Part shown: positions 51,236-64,000 of the stretch, in pieces | Layout of the letters: every line of letters begins with the position of its first letter | Numbering within the stretch: position 1 is the first letter of the stretch | Source of the DNA: Gorsachius magnificus | Lineage: Eukaryota > Chordata > Aves > Pelecaniformes > Ardeidae | Assembly: GCA_034008185.1 (NCBI GenBank) | Contig: CM067084.1 | Coordinates: 14,713,385 to 14,777,384, forward strand | Reading direction: 5' to 3' | DNA: 64,000 bases | Translations under genes and position numbers: made by a program | The notes under the pieces: generated by a model | What the model was told of the DNA's origin: nothing | The model's database searches: none | Seen by the model: the letters and a program-made list of their open reading frames with translations, nothing else

Positions 51236-54200
51236 TGATTATCAAATATTAGAGAAACAGCAGGTTTTAACATGGTAATGGCTGACTGTGCCTGCTTCAC
51301 CACCAAAAACGAAAAATCAAAGTTGATCCTGAATGTTTCAAATTTTTCTGATTTTACTCAAATGGTTTTGACAGAAGGTAAGTATTGAACAAAAATGTAA
51401 GGAGAACATAACATTCCAGATCTGACATACTGTTACACAGGTAAGGATTTTGGGCGGAAAAAAATCAGCTTATTTATTTATTTATTTTAGATGTATATTA
51501 CTGCTTGTCTGTTATACAATGTCAGAGACTACCTGGTCTAGAAGTGTTTCATACGTTTCACTTGAGGGCACTAGGTGGGTACCTTGCCATCACGCGGGTT
51601 GGCCGTCGACAGATAGAAGAGGGCTAATGCGGGCTGCCTCTGCTCCATACCCAGCCCAGCAGTGCCAATTGGGAACGTCCCATTTTCTTGTACTGCACAT
51701 CATTCATTACATGCTTTCTTTAAGAGCACCCTAGGATTTAAGACACAAATATGGGGGTTTACCCATGTTTGCTGCAGTTTCTGGAGTACAAAAATGCCCA
51801 AGTGAGGCCCAGCAGCCTGTTTTTCTTCAAAGGCTGACTTAAGCTGGTAGCTGACACATGAGGATTGCTTAATGATGCATCAAAATCTTTTAAAAACGGA
51901 TGCAAGATTGGCAGCCAAGTGTGTTAGTGATTTTGGGTTGGGGTACAGGCAGGTGAACAAGATTATTCATCTTGTCTGACACCTACCTTCTGCCTCACTT
52001 GTATATCGATTTCTGCCTGAGCTATTTCTAAACAAAAGCAGCTATGATGTGTGCATTTGCACCCCACATCACAGAGGCTGTCTTCACTTACCGTCAGATT
52101 TTCTAGAGACCACTCAGCCTGAGTATCCACTTTAGTTAAACCAGCCATTAATGCAGGTGGAGAATGAACTTACATTATCTGGCATGCTAGAAAGTAGACT
52201 GTGATAAATGCATCTAGCACTTTAGACACTTTAGATTCCTCTGGGACAGCTGCAACATCTTTGAGTGATCACTGCATCAAGCTGTGGATCATAGGTTAAT
52301 TGGAAAGTTTACTAATGCAATAGTTGTACTGGGGCTATGAAGAACAGCACTGCTTCTTTGCACCATTTTACTTCAGATGCTCTAACCCTTACTTTCACGA
52401 AGTAAAAAAGCCCACTGGCACCCAAAAGCTGAAACAAAATATCGTACTTGTTGGCCTATTCTGAGATCTACACGGAATTGGTTTCCAAAATTGGTTACAG
52501 ATTTTAGGAGTCTTTTATCCTTTAAAGTCACTGGACCAAATCCTGCCTTCCTTATTCGGATTGATTAAACAGATCAAATGCCCATTGAATTAAGCAGGAA
52601 TTAAATACGAGTTTCTCCTCATCAGGGAAGGAAAATACAATAGGACTGAGTTCAATGGTAATTCAAATCACCGGTAAAAACTAAGATGGTTTCCTTAGGG
52701 GATTTTCTTTATATATTAAGCAGGCAAACTGTTTAACAAGTTCTGACATGTATGTTAGTGCCAGATACCTGCGCAGCTGGCATACCTGCCAAACGATTGT
52801 ACGATGCTTTTCTTGTACTGGGCTCAGTTTATAAGAAAAGAAAAAAGTGTACTTTCAGGCTTGAGCTTTTGAGGTGCAAAGGACCAACGAACAATGATGA
52901 CCACCTTGCAGGGGGTTTCTACGCTTCTCTACAGCGAGTGGCTTTCCCCTGGAGGTCAATTACTGCAAGAGAGCACAAGTTGCTCCAGCCAGCGCAGCAC
53001 AGCAGTGCTGAATGCTGTTTTCTGGCAAGTCAGGAGCCACAGGGTTTGTTCTGACCATAGTCATCAGCGACTAAGTTTAAATGCAATCAAATTTGACCAG
53101 TATGCAAGAAGAAGAGAGTATAAGTGTGTGTGATCCAGGTATAAGTCTTTATTTAGATCCACCTCAACCACAAAAGCGATTACCCGAGCATGAAACAGCT
53201 AATTTTCTGGGCTCTGCAAGGGACAATGAATATTAAAGAGACTGGAAAATGCACAGCATATTGAAAAAAATTAAATTACAAGACCACACAATAGTAATCC
53301 AGTTTTCATTTTAATGTAGAAAAAAGTGGTTGAAGGTAAAGGGCACACATCTTAATATCTACTGTAGACTCTTATGCCATTACTCAAAGCTGTGAATTCT
53401 TAAATGTCTTCTGTGAAAGACAAAAAACCTGAATGTCTGAAGGGATCAAAATCCTTCCTTTGTAGGAAAGAAAGATTTATCTGAAGAAGATTGTCATGTC
53501 AAATGTGACTGATAACATGTCAAATATGCATGGCAAGTTGGCCAAAAAAAGTGAAAATAGAACCTCCCTCCCTGACAGTCGTTTCCAAGAGGGTCCTCTC
53601 TGCTCTCCTTCCTGCACAGTAAGCCAAGACTCTGGTTAGCAAGAAGTTTTTGAATTTTGTAACAAATTTATAGTAGATGGCTTCCACTGAGGGATATGAG
53701 AAAGAAGAAAAATGATAGCTTGTACGATATAATAGAATATCCTTTTTGTAGTAATACTTCTTTCTTGCAGACATTGTGCTACAACCTAAAAGCGTTTGCA
53801 TCAAGGGTAGATCAAAGGCTGCTGGCCTGGCCACAGAGATTGCTGGGGAAGGGGGAGAGACTGAATCAGAGGCTCCTTCTCTCCAGCTGTGTCTACTACC
53901 CCACTACAATGACACCACGGGACAATCCTAGCCAGCCTACATCCCCCAGCCTTGGGGTTCTTCCCATCAGTTTGGTGCATGTGACAATTGATCATAAGAA
54001 AACCTTAGGTGGGACATCAGTACAGGGCTTTGTTTCTAACAGCACTTGCAAAACCAGGCGGTTCCTCGGAAGTGTGTGGTCAGGGCAGGGGGTCAGAGCC
54101 TGCTGCACACAGCAGAGATTAGCCCTGGGGAAGGCGTCTGCCTAACCATGCAGCAAGGTTTCACACGTGGGGAAAGCTCTTTCCTTGTCTCTGACTCCTG

Positions 54201-55830
54201 AAGTTGTGCATATGTAAAAGAACCAGATTTTAACTGTAATCTATCACAGCTGTCAAAACATCTGGCCAACAAAATCTGGGATCCCTGCTGTATATTGTAG
54301 CAGGAACTTATGCATCTCTCTCTTACTGTGGTCTCTAAAATTATGATCCAGACTCTGGCCTGCTCCATCCCCTTTGGGTTCCTGCAAAGAACAGACACTG
54401 AAAAATAGACCAACTTCCCTAGAGAAGAACCTCCCTGCAGGCAGCCTTCGGTAGGCATAAAGGTACTGTAGCTTACCTACAGCACAATAGCTGTGCTGAA
54501 GGCAGGGAGAAGTGGGATGGGGCTGTGCTACACACCAGGAGAACCTCACTGGCATTAGATATGAGCAGAACAGTTTCTGTTCTATAGCTGAAACTAGTCC
54601 TGCAACCTGTGGACAGAAAGAATGATGGTCAGTCAGGAAAAACAGTGCTGCCTAATTTTCTAGATTTATTTTCTTATGTCATTGTTGTTGGTAATTATAT
54701 AAAAATATAATTACTATACTAATTATTATAGCTATTTCTTTACAATAATTGTGCTTTAATATAGTTGTATTATTTTATTATATTTTTATAATTGCTTTCA
54801 TTGGAGAAAGGATGTGTTTCTGTAAATGTCATTGATTGATTGGTCATTTTTGTGTTCAGGGCTTTTTCAAAAGTGATAAAGCCATTCAAACAGGGTTTCT
54901 ATTTATTCTTTCAGCCACCTTCTATCCAAGGTAATAAATTAATAATGATTTTGAGGGGCAAAATATGTAATATATATACATATGCAAACATAAGTCATTT
55001 CAGCAACCATATAACTCTATTATTATTTTTTACTACTCTACTGGTAAAAATAATGCTGAAAATTTATTACAAGAATCCATATGAAAGCAATAAAATAAAG
55101 TAAAATGATCATAAAACCAATCACATATTTTATAGAAAATAGGAATATAAAATCACTTTGTGTGAGGTTTTCTCTGCTGCAAAGCAATTTATCATTTAAG
55201 AAAAGACAACTTTCTGCTGTGTTTAAGCATCTAATGTGTTCAACTTCTTGCGACCCATGCAGGAATGGGAATAGGTTTTATTATTTTCAATTTCAAAAAG
55301 CTTTACTGATCACTGGTCATGCTAGCACAATCGTTTCAGTGCCAGTTGTAGAGTAATTTGCCAGTTCTGGTAAGTTTGCAAGAGTTATCCCTTTCCTTTT
55401 ACATTCTGAAGTTTCAGGCATTTTGCATACACCTGTAAAATATCTCAATTTCCTGATAACCTAGGACTACTTCATTGGCCAAACTTTGGGATGTGCTCAA
55501 ATGTAATGCATAAACCCCACAATTTAGGAAAGTAAAAACAAACGTAATGCTACACTGCTTTACAGAGACTTTCAATTAATTCAGCTGAGGTAATATTTCA
55601 GATGTTTCTCTTTAAGAAGCAATTTGGAGCTCACACACTTCACAAAACACTGATGTGTGACCTAGGCTCCTTTTATTTATCTTTTATAGTCCTTGATTTA
55701 TAGCATTATTTGACTTACATTACAGATGGCATGTGCTGTTATTTTAAAAATGCATATAACTATTCATCTTGGCAAGCTAATGGGGTGCAGAACTAAAACC
55801 GTCTAGAATTTTTTAATTTTACAGTATTTA

Positions 55831-55921
55831 GTGGACTACAGTTCTGTTTATTACTAAGCTAATTGTACAGTGTTCTCTACAATTAGAGAACAGCTTAGTA
55901 ATGAACAGTACTGCAGACCAC
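55831..55921. repeat. Long imperfect inverted repeat (hairpin)
   Basis: The left arm 55831-55860 and right arm 55892-55921 are reverse complements over 30 bases with four mismatches, one of which would be a G-U pair in a plus-strand transcript. A further 7-base perfect stem (gttctct at 55872-55878 with agagaac at 55885-55891) closes a 6-base loop. An 11-base bulge (55861-55871) lies on the left side only. The total of about 91 bases resembles a small-RNA precursor or the remains of an inverted-repeat transposon. The large one-sided bulge is atypical for a microRNA hairpin. I do not recognise a known microRNA in either arm. Confidence 0.85.
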
Positions 55922-58900
55922 CCAGTCTGCATTTCCTTTTTAAAGTTGCAGTCAGTGACAAAGTAGAATGAAGGACTCATCACTTGAATTCAGTAGTCAT
56001 AGACTGCTGTAAAACAGTTGGTATAACCTGTTATTGAGATGGGGAGAGAAGTGAGCACAGGAGGAAATAAAGCGAAAGGAACCAGAGGTGCAAAACCTTT
56101 CACTTCTCATCAAAAGAAGTAACTGTTGTTCACATTAAAGTGTGCCGCTTTAAGGATATGAATAACAGTCCCAAGGAAATTGTAAAAATATCAGTCTAGA
56201 GCATACCTTCTTTGAAGCTCAACATTTACAGAATGTGTTTTCTCCCTTCACTAATTTTCTTAGCTCTTGGCTGTCTTCCCAGGCCGTAGTTTCTTCGGCT
56301 AGCATGTTGTGATCTAAATGCTAGGCTGGGTCGTAAGCTAACTTAAAATGCAAAGTTAAAAAAGAGTGCTTTAAAGTTGGCATTTCCTACCTATTAGGTG
56401 TACCGTTTCTCCTAAACAATTTGTGAATTTGCTCACAGCAGTCATCCTGTTTTCCTGTGCAACTACTCCATTAGTGTTCTGACAACAGACCTATGTATAG
56501 CACTGAGATCCTTCACTCTTCACCAAGCTCCCTGTTGGGGTTTTGCTTCATTAATGACCATTGGTTCAAAACCTTCGCTGTCAGTTTTGTCTTCCTCCTG
56601 AACTGTCACATCTGACAACCCGAACCCAACTTCTTCCAGAGTCTCTCAGGAGAGTTTAAGCAAATTTCTGCTTTTTTTTTTTTCTTCACAGAAATAGTCA
56701 TAATAATGTTAGTGACCTGGTTACACCACCGTAAATCTGGTCTTATTCCATTGCCTTTGAAGGAGCTAATCTGCATTTACCCCTGTATTACTGAGATAAA
56801 ATCCAGCTCAGTGGGGCTACTCATCTGGAGGATTTGGTCCTTGTAAAATCTCATAACATTGTTTAACAGCTATCACAAAAATGGGAATGAAAACATAATC
56901 CTGAGCTGAAATCTAAGTAATTGACAATATTTTTTAGCATCATGCCACAGAGCAGAAAATGGATTTCATTATAGTAGCTGGGCCAACTGTCAAAATGGTA
57001 GGATGCACTAGATTTTAAGTTTTGGTTTTACACACTAATCAAGCTGTATTAGCATAATGACTGCTAGTCTTTCCTCTTTTCCCTAGGTCTAGTATATTGA
57101 TGGAGCAAAAAGAGATAATGTATTTGGCTGTCTGGTATAAACAAACCAAACAACAGATACCTCTGAAAAGATTTGTAAGGGACATTGCTTCATCTTCCTC
57201 AGCAGAGAGACCACAACTCCAAAACCAGATCAAATTATTTGGTGGAAGGTTCAAAGGGAAAAGATGATGATTTTCTCCATTTGTTTATTTACCCTTTAAC
57301 CCTTTCTTCTTTCTTTTTACTGCAATCTCTCTTTTCTCCCTATCAGTGAGTTTTTTCTGAGAGAATGCCCTCCTGTGGAGGTCTGAAGGACAAAACCTGA
57401 GAAGTCAGAGGTCAAAACTCCTTCAGCTCTCCTCTTACCAGGTCTTCTGTCTGGCACCAAAAATATTATTCCCCTAGTATTTGAGAGTCTAACTGTTGCC
57501 TCTTCCAGCGGTTTCTGGGGCGCTTGTATTCTGGATGCTTGTCAATACCTGCTCCTTTCTCACACAACTGAGAGCATGGCAATCCCCAAGCCTTGCAGAT
57601 GGGGACGTATCTTCAGTTTCATCCACAAAACGTCAGGTAGGTAGGAGAGTTCCTAAATCACTGCTGCAGATAGCTCACAGCAGCACCAGCTAAAAGGCAT
57701 GGGGAACTAATGACAGCGCAAACTGGGAATGGCAATTAGATATCTAAGAAAAGAAATATGAGGCAGTAATAAATATAGGTCAAAAATGGATATAGAGACC
57801 AGAACCCCTGACAGTTACATCTCTGCCTACAAACCAGTTATGCACAGCAGCCCTTAATAAGAGAACAGCTAAAAACTGAGAACATCCTGAGAAGGGCAGA
57901 GGATGATAAACTATTTTGGTCTTGGAAAGCACGTCAGACTTACTCCTTTGCTCACAGAATACTGAAAACAAAACACAAGGTTTCAACTCCTTGATTGGGA
58001 ACTACTGGTATTAGGATATGTAAGAGGTGATTAAATTTCCACAAAGCAGCAAAAGAAAGCTTTTTCATTAAAAAAAGTCTACGTAATACTACAATGTAGA
58101 TTAAAAGAAGGGAAAGGTTTATCTGGCATAACAGGCTGAGCACTGGATGTTTAAGGACAGCTCTAGGTGAAGGGCGGTCTGCCTTAGGCAGAGGGGGCAG
58201 GTCTTGCAGGGATGCTGGAGGGACTTCAGGGAGAGCAGCTGGGTGGGATCCCTGCCTGGTGATCAGAGGAAGAAACATGAAGGAAAGACTCTGAGCAGCA
58301 TGTGCCCATGAAATGGGACATTCTGAGGTTTCAGATGTCCTGTGTGGTGTTTGGGGTGGGATGAGGGACGATTCCCTTACGGAGAGCCCTAGTGGAGCTC
58401 TCCATAACAGAATAAGGATTTGGGGTAAGTCCCCATGCATGGTTAGGCCAGTCCCAGCACGCCTACCCATGTTTCCAGCTGATGGGGTGCAGCCCAGCTC
58501 CATCCTGGAAGTCACAGATCCACATTAATGTGGCAGACCCAGGCTAGGTGACTGGTCTTTGGGACAACATGGAGTTCCTTGTGGTAGCAGGTGCTGGTCA
58601 CCATCCTCCCAGGACTGTTGCCTCAGTGCTCTCTTTGGTTTCCTGGTTTTCCTGAAGTAGTTGATTTCCCTCAATGGAAAGGTGATTTCTGCCTCATATT
58701 CACTGTGGTAACATATTTCATTTTGGCTAGGCTGGCTTAGGGTTCAACGTTCAACGTCAAATGTGTATTGAACTATGGCTGTGAAAATAAAAAGAAAGCA
58801 ACACGAAAGAGGAAGCAGACAAAATGCCATGGCCTCTGCCACTATCAGAAAACAAGAAGTATGTCTGTTTGCACTAATGCTAAACTGGTGAAGAGCAAAT

Positions 58901-60715
58901 ACAAAAAGCTATTAAATCTAAATGGTATCTTTTAATACCCTCTTCGCACTATTGATAAAAAGAGTTGAGCTATGTGACCTAGATCTTTCTTGACTTTTTC
59001 TCCACACAGACTACAGAGAAAGAAACAGACTCCATTTACCTAAGATCCCTCATAAGATTTCAGCTAATACAAGCCCTCAACATTCTGTCTTTGTATTTAT
59101 TTTTTCATGTTCTCGAAAATTCTACAACCTGTGGGATAGGAACCTGCTACTTGGCACACATGTCCTCCTACAATGTGCTCTGCACAAGGCTATTTCAGTA
59201 ATTAACATAAAGAAGAGAAGATCCTTTCTGCTTAATAGCTGCTTGGCCCCAGATTAACTGCGTAAAACATATAAGCCCAACACAGAAAGTAAAATCTAGC
59301 CAGAGTTAGGCTAGCCCTCCCTGAATTCTGAGCGATTTTTCTCTACAGTCACTTTCTTAAGAGCAATAACGTGTTCAAATGAAAGTCTTGTTACTTAACA
59401 GGGGGGAAAAAGGCATTTATCTATCATTGCCAAATAATGAACACTTGAGAACAAAACTGAAGTGTACCAAGATGCTAAATATACAGATAATCTTGACAGC
59501 CCACTATTTATTCTCCTTCCTAAAATTAACTGCTAAGAATGTGATTACGTTCTAGGTACAGGACCAGTTGCAGGAGGAGAAATATTGTTGCCTGTGAGCT
59601 ATAAAAAAAGGATTTTTAAGCTTCACAGAGGAGGTAAATGCTCCAGACTTATGTACCAACTGAGCAGAGGTAAATGAGTCAGCATGTTGGAGGGATGGAG
59701 CTCTACTCTCCATCATTCTGTGCTTGAGGATGCTGGGTGCAAGGTTGGAAGTAAGCAGAAGCTCCTCATTTTTTGCCTTCATGCAAGGGAGGCAGTCCCA
59801 TGGCCCACTTAGGAGCTATTCCTAATAAAAACACCTCTGTAAAATAGCAAAGAGTATTTGGTCATGACAATCTGTACTTCAGCATAATATGGAAATTACT
59901 GTGGTAGAGAAAGTTTTAAGTAAAATGAAAAACCTTATTATAAATCATAGTTAGAATTTTTGGAGGGGAAAAAAAGGGTGCTCAAAAAACAGTCCTTACC
60001 ATTTATATCCCAAAAAGCCAGAACTAGTTGCCTTCCCTGTAGGCAATTTAAGTAGAAAGGGCAAGGACTTGTGACTGAACTGCCCTTTAACGTCTCAGAG
60101 ATGGTGACTGAGCACAAAGGCACTTTGAAAGAACTGTCTAGGGGAAGTGAATGTCATCACTGCTTCTGCTGAATATCTTGCATGAGTAAAGGAATTCCAT
60201 TTCGAAGCCTGCTACCACCATCTTTTATTAACTTTGGTGAATAACTGAATACAATGTTTATCAATCTGAAATAGAAAAAAAACATGGAAATATACACATG
60301 CTGGTACTATTGCCTACTGACATATTCGGGCACTCTGGTCCAAATTTTCAGTGCCTGCATGTGTAGTTTCCTACTGTTTCGTTCTTTCTTCTTAGGCCAG
60401 CCACGTCACGCATTTGTGAGTCATCTTTTAGAGCAGTTTTCAGACTGTCCTAGCATAAAGTGGCAACCGAGAGCATCACCAGGAACAAGGAGAGGCACAC
60501 CCTGATAGTCGTAGTTGTGCCATCCTGCACCCAGATGCACTCCTAGAGTCCTACAAGTGGCAGTGAAGCTACATTACCTGCCCGAAGCCATCATGTCCTA
60601 TATAGACAAAAAGTTCTTGGAACCACTTGTGCCCATGATGTGGGATCTAGCATGCAAATATAATAATTTTTCAGCTTAATTTCAATAAAGCAACCCTAAA
60701 CTGACTGCCTCCCCT

Positions 60716-60740
60716 CCCCCCCCCCCCCCCCCCCCCCCCC
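60716..60740. repeat. C25 homopolymer
   Basis: Twenty-five consecutive C lie on the plus strand within a longer pyrimidine tract. It can form an i-motif, or a G-quadruplex on the minus strand. The exact length is likely to be unreliable in sequencing. Confidence 0.95.
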
Positions 60741-61073
60741 AATCTCTCCCCTGTCCTAATTTCAAAGTTAAGTAGTGCCACCCTCACAGTATTGGCAGGA
60801 TCAGCTGGAAACGACCAACTATTTTACCACAGCGAGAAAGAGGAGCGACCAGCAACAGGCACGGTGGTGCTCTTTGTGATACAGTTAGAGCAGGACAGAG
60901 ACCCTTAAGCTACTAATTCTATTTAGGCTGATGACCGAGGCCAACTTTTCACCAGATTCTCTGTCAGTTGGATGAAAAGGGTGCTGCATCTCCAATCCTC
61001 ACCCATTTAGCTCTCCAAACCCAGAGGATTTTTGATCCTTCATAGCCATCTACCATTTAAGAAACCAACAGCT

Positions 61074-61126
61074 TCAAAATCCTTGAGTTTTCCTTGCCCT
61101 CAAAATCCTTTGAGTTTCCCTTGCCC
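61074..61126. repeat. Two-copy tandem repeat, 26/27-base unit
   Basis: The copies 61074-61099 and 61100-61126 both begin tcaaaatcct and end cttgccc. They differ by a one-base insertion and by the lengths of the T and C runs. It is a local duplication with slight divergence. Confidence 0.9.
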
Positions 61127-61213
61127 TTATACTTTGTGTACCAGTTAATACACAAACTGAAATCCTGACTGCCAAAGAGGAAAATCATTGTCATTCTGAA
61201 TCAGACAAAGGCA

Positions 61214-61246
61214 GGGGAGCGGGGGAGAGGGAGGGAAGGGAGGGGG
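61214..61246 (+). repeat. G-rich quadruplex-type tract
   Basis: Six runs of three to five G are separated by one to three bases (ggggagcgggggagaggg and so on, ending aggggg). This satisfies the usual G-quadruplex pattern on the plus strand. It is purine-rich apart from one C. Confidence 0.85.
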
Positions 61247-64000
61247 ATGAGACGAAAAGCACATTTTACACACTCCTGTCAATATTTAAAGGGCTCTTTT
61301 TAAATTTACACTTCCTGATTACAGTGACCTCCATAATAACTTAATTCCAGTTCTACCAATCTCAGCAGGAATGAGGCACCTCAAAGGAAAGGAGGTTTCA
61401 GGAAGTGATTCAGAAATTGGTATTGTCACTTGTATCTGTTAAGGCTTGTTCTTTCAGCTATATGTTTGTTTTTACAAGCTAGCATATAAGTGCCTGCTAA
61501 GTATCATCTCACTTTACCGACATGGTTGAAAAACACAAGGGAGGGGAGAGGGATGGATTTGTAGTGCTGAATCTCCAAACAGTAACAGGAAAGATCATTT
61601 TACACCTGAAGCTTCCTGCAGCGTGTGCACTGCTCAGTTCAGAAGACACGACCCAGATGACTGTCCTTACATTCAAATAGCAAACTCTCAGATTTCTAAA
61701 AATATTTTTGGAATATTTTTTTTCCCCTTACTGTTTTAAATCCTTTTTAAACCTCCTGGTTCTTTGGTTAGGTTAGGTTTCTGCCAGCCTCACTAGAATT
61801 CTTGACATGTTTCTCCAGAATGACCTTTATCTTATACTGAAGGAAAAGCTTCAGAGAGTAAATATAAGGTCTTCCTTACCATTTCCATGTTTATTTTGCT
61901 GCAGGCTACATCTGATCACAAAACTGACACCACCCCCACTTCACAGGAATTTTTCATATTTAGAAAAAAAGCAAATAGAACAGCACAGAGAAATGAAGTC
62001 ATAACAGATACTGATTGCACAGTGTCCTCTCTCGCAGTCAGTAATGAATCACTTCCTCAGGGTGGGAAAGGGGCATCGAGTTGCTGAAGGTGCCTGATTT
62101 CAAAAGAAACCAACTGAGAGACATGGTGCCATACTGTGCATGCTGGAGAGAACCCAGAAAACAAAAGATACAGGAATTTGTATGGCTAATAGTTGCTTTT
62201 ATTTTTTGCCCTATAGAGTCTAGACCATTTTGAAGGGTAAAAACCTAGAATAAATGAGGTCAAATTATCAACTACTCCAACCTCCAGAAGATCATCCCAT
62301 ATGATCCCTGCAGACTGCCATACACCTCAGAAACCCTGCAGAGCCACACACGAGACTTTTACGCTATCCCACCTCCTTGTGACTCCCTCAGCATCCAGGT
62401 GCTGATGGGGAAGCTCCTCCAGGTCGCTTAGCTTGGGGCCATGCCCCACAAATTGTATTTGCAGCTGGCTTCTCTAGCCTTGATGGGTCAGATAGTAACC
62501 AAAGGATGGGAAAACATCTGTCCCAAAGTCTCGAACCAACCACTATTCATTATTTTACAGAGATCTTATTAAGTGTAAGCAGCCTAGCAGAGGTACCCTG
62601 ATGGGGCTGTAGCTGGCGGGCCTGTCCCCTCTGCAGACTGAAGTGGCTGCGATGCTCCTCACCTCCGTCTTGCACAGTTATGCAGTGAGGCCATGAGCTG
62701 TTGGATTTTACAGTGTTTCAAACAGGTAGTGGCTACAGGACAGTGGAAGATTAATTGTGCCACGTGTGCAGCTTGTACACTAGTTTTGCAAGCAGCTTGT
62801 TCTTACGTTAGCTAAAGTGATGAAATAGGCCACATGCAGGCAGTGTTGTCATTTTTTATTAATCACAGGTAACATAATCCTGGTCACTGCTATAGGCTGT
62901 TTTGTCGCTAAATATAATCTTGCAACTTTCACACAATTTTTGCAAAGCAAAATGAGAATGAGGAACCAATCCCCCTTGAAATGTCTTACGGCTTTGAGGA
63001 AGAGAGCTTTATCTACGTGTCTAGAGGCTAATTGTTCAAGTCCCAGCTGTTCTGCCAACTGTGGTTAATATTTTTCTGCCCTTTACAACCCAAGACATTA
63101 CATTCAATTGCACAGTAACTATTATTCCCCAGTTCCGCAGAAAAAGGAAGTCTAGACGTGATTTGGACAGCATTGAAACCAGGAGTGACAGGACAGTGAG
63201 GGCTCTCGCACATACTGAGAAGTCAAATTGGATGCTTCTGGAATTATTTGCTTCCTGTATATTGAATTAACATATGACTTAAAATTTTGTGCTAATATAT
63301 CTTTTATTGCTGTACATTTGCTACTTTGACTAACAGCATCCAGCCCTTTCAGGACGAGCTGTGGCAGCCTCCACGCTTAGCTGGGACTGTGCATCTCAGG
63401 CTACAGCGTGCACTCCAGCGGTGGAAGGCTGACCGCTGCAAAACAGTACACAAACTGGGGTGCAGACTGGTGCCACTGACAAGAGTGGCACCTGACAAAA
63501 ATGAAGAAATAACATTGAGCACCCTTTGCCCTAGCCAGCTTCGTTTGTATTCCCAGAAACAAGGTGACTGGGTCTGTGCAAAATCCAAGAAGATTAGGAC
63601 TTAATATAATAAGCCTCTTCCCAGAACACAAAGTGTGGCAAATGAACGATACAGCCTGTCACCTCTTGATACCAAATGAAATCCTGCCCGGCTCAAGCAG
63701 GGATTAAAAATTATTCCCAGCTAATTGATGTTTGGAGTCACTGCACTAGATTAATTAGTCTCAGCTCCAGCTTCTGCTTCACATATTTGCCTGAGCAGCT
63801 TTGAGGTACTTTTTTAGGTCAGGCACAAACTCTCACTGTGTGTTTGTGCAGTGCCAAGCACAAGAGAGTGTGGAGCCACCCCAAAAACTCCCAGTAGTAC
63901 ACCCTCTGTGGGGGGCTGCAACCGATTCAGTTTGAATTTGGAAAGATTGGCAAAATTACAATGATCTCCCAGGGCCGGGCTGGTGGGAGTGCACGGAGCA

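Larger units (their letters stand above)
51236..64000. other. AT-rich gene-poor DNA
   Basis: No gene is supported in this 12.8 kb. Named contents are the hairpin at 55831-55921, the C25 run at 60716-60740, a two-copy 26/27-base tandem repeat at 61074-61126, and a G-rich tract at 61214-61246. An AT-rich stretch lies near 54690-54830. Open frames such as 53696-54145 (149 codons) and the minus-strand 58515-57952 (187 codons) have no recognisable domains, and I could not bound them with convincing splice sites. Confidence 0.45.

Noticed and set aside
57952..58515. 187-codon minus-strand open frame
   Set aside because: No recognisable domain, low-complexity Leu/Ser/Pro composition, no clear splice or start context, and another overlapping frame on the plus strand. 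It is best treated as chance in a locally GC-richer stretch.
62849..63058. Minus-strand 69-codon frame, and a tRNA-like B-box (ttgttcaagtcc) at about 63032 suggesting a SINE or tRNA
   Set aside because: The frame starts with TTG, not ATG. Only about 30 bases resemble a tRNA T-arm or MIR-type SINE. No A-box, acceptor stem or SINE body could be aligned.

Overview
The window reads as nuclear DNA of a bird, and almost all of it is noncoding. The main evidence is a set of CR1 LINE fragments: tails built on the octamer ATTCTATG, RT C-terminal peptides of the avian CR1 type, and one older, more diverged copy of the kind seen in turtles and crocodilians. The background is AT-rich and CpG-poor, with mononucleotide runs and microsatellites. 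No bacterial or archaeal signature is visible (no operons, Shine-Dalgarno spacing, rRNA, tRNA or CRISPR array), and no complete protein-coding gene can be supported.

The one clear functional landmark is a CpG island at about 22.4-24.0 kb. On the minus strand it carries a TATA element that is also a perfect MEF2 consensus (23045-23054), followed by a short exon without ATG that ends in a good splice donor at 22950/22949. The simplest reading is the promoter and noncoding first exon of a minus-strand gene. Positions 1-22949 would then lie in its first intron, or include downstream exons I could not identify, and 24-64 kb would be upstream or intergenic DNA. I cannot name the gene, because no coding exon could be recognised.

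Layout: 1-22.4 kb is AT-rich sequence with three minus-strand CR1 fragments (about 5.68-6.13, 10.80-11.63 and 13.62-14.20 kb). It also holds a 34-codon exon-like block at 10.2 kb and two unexplained open segments near 8.5-9.2 and 11.8-12.1 kb. 22.4-24.0 kb is the CpG island with an 8-unit CTG/CAG tract. 24.0-64.0 kb is AT-rich and gene-poor. It contains an ancient CR1 (about 39.6-40.7 kb), two plus-strand CR1 tails (43.1 and 51.0-51.2 kb), a GGGGCA hexanucleotide array (46.55 kb), an AT-rich low-complexity block (47.9-48.1 kb), a long imperfect hairpin (55.83-55.92 kb), a 25-base C run (60.7 kb) and a G-rich quadruplex-type tract (61.2 kb).

I did not find a convincing new biological system. 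The items most worth checking are the MEF2/TATA promoter with its exon, the hairpin at 55.8 kb, and the exon-like or ORF-like blocks at 8.5, 10.2 and 11.8 kb. All boundaries were read by eye and no alignment or expression data were available.
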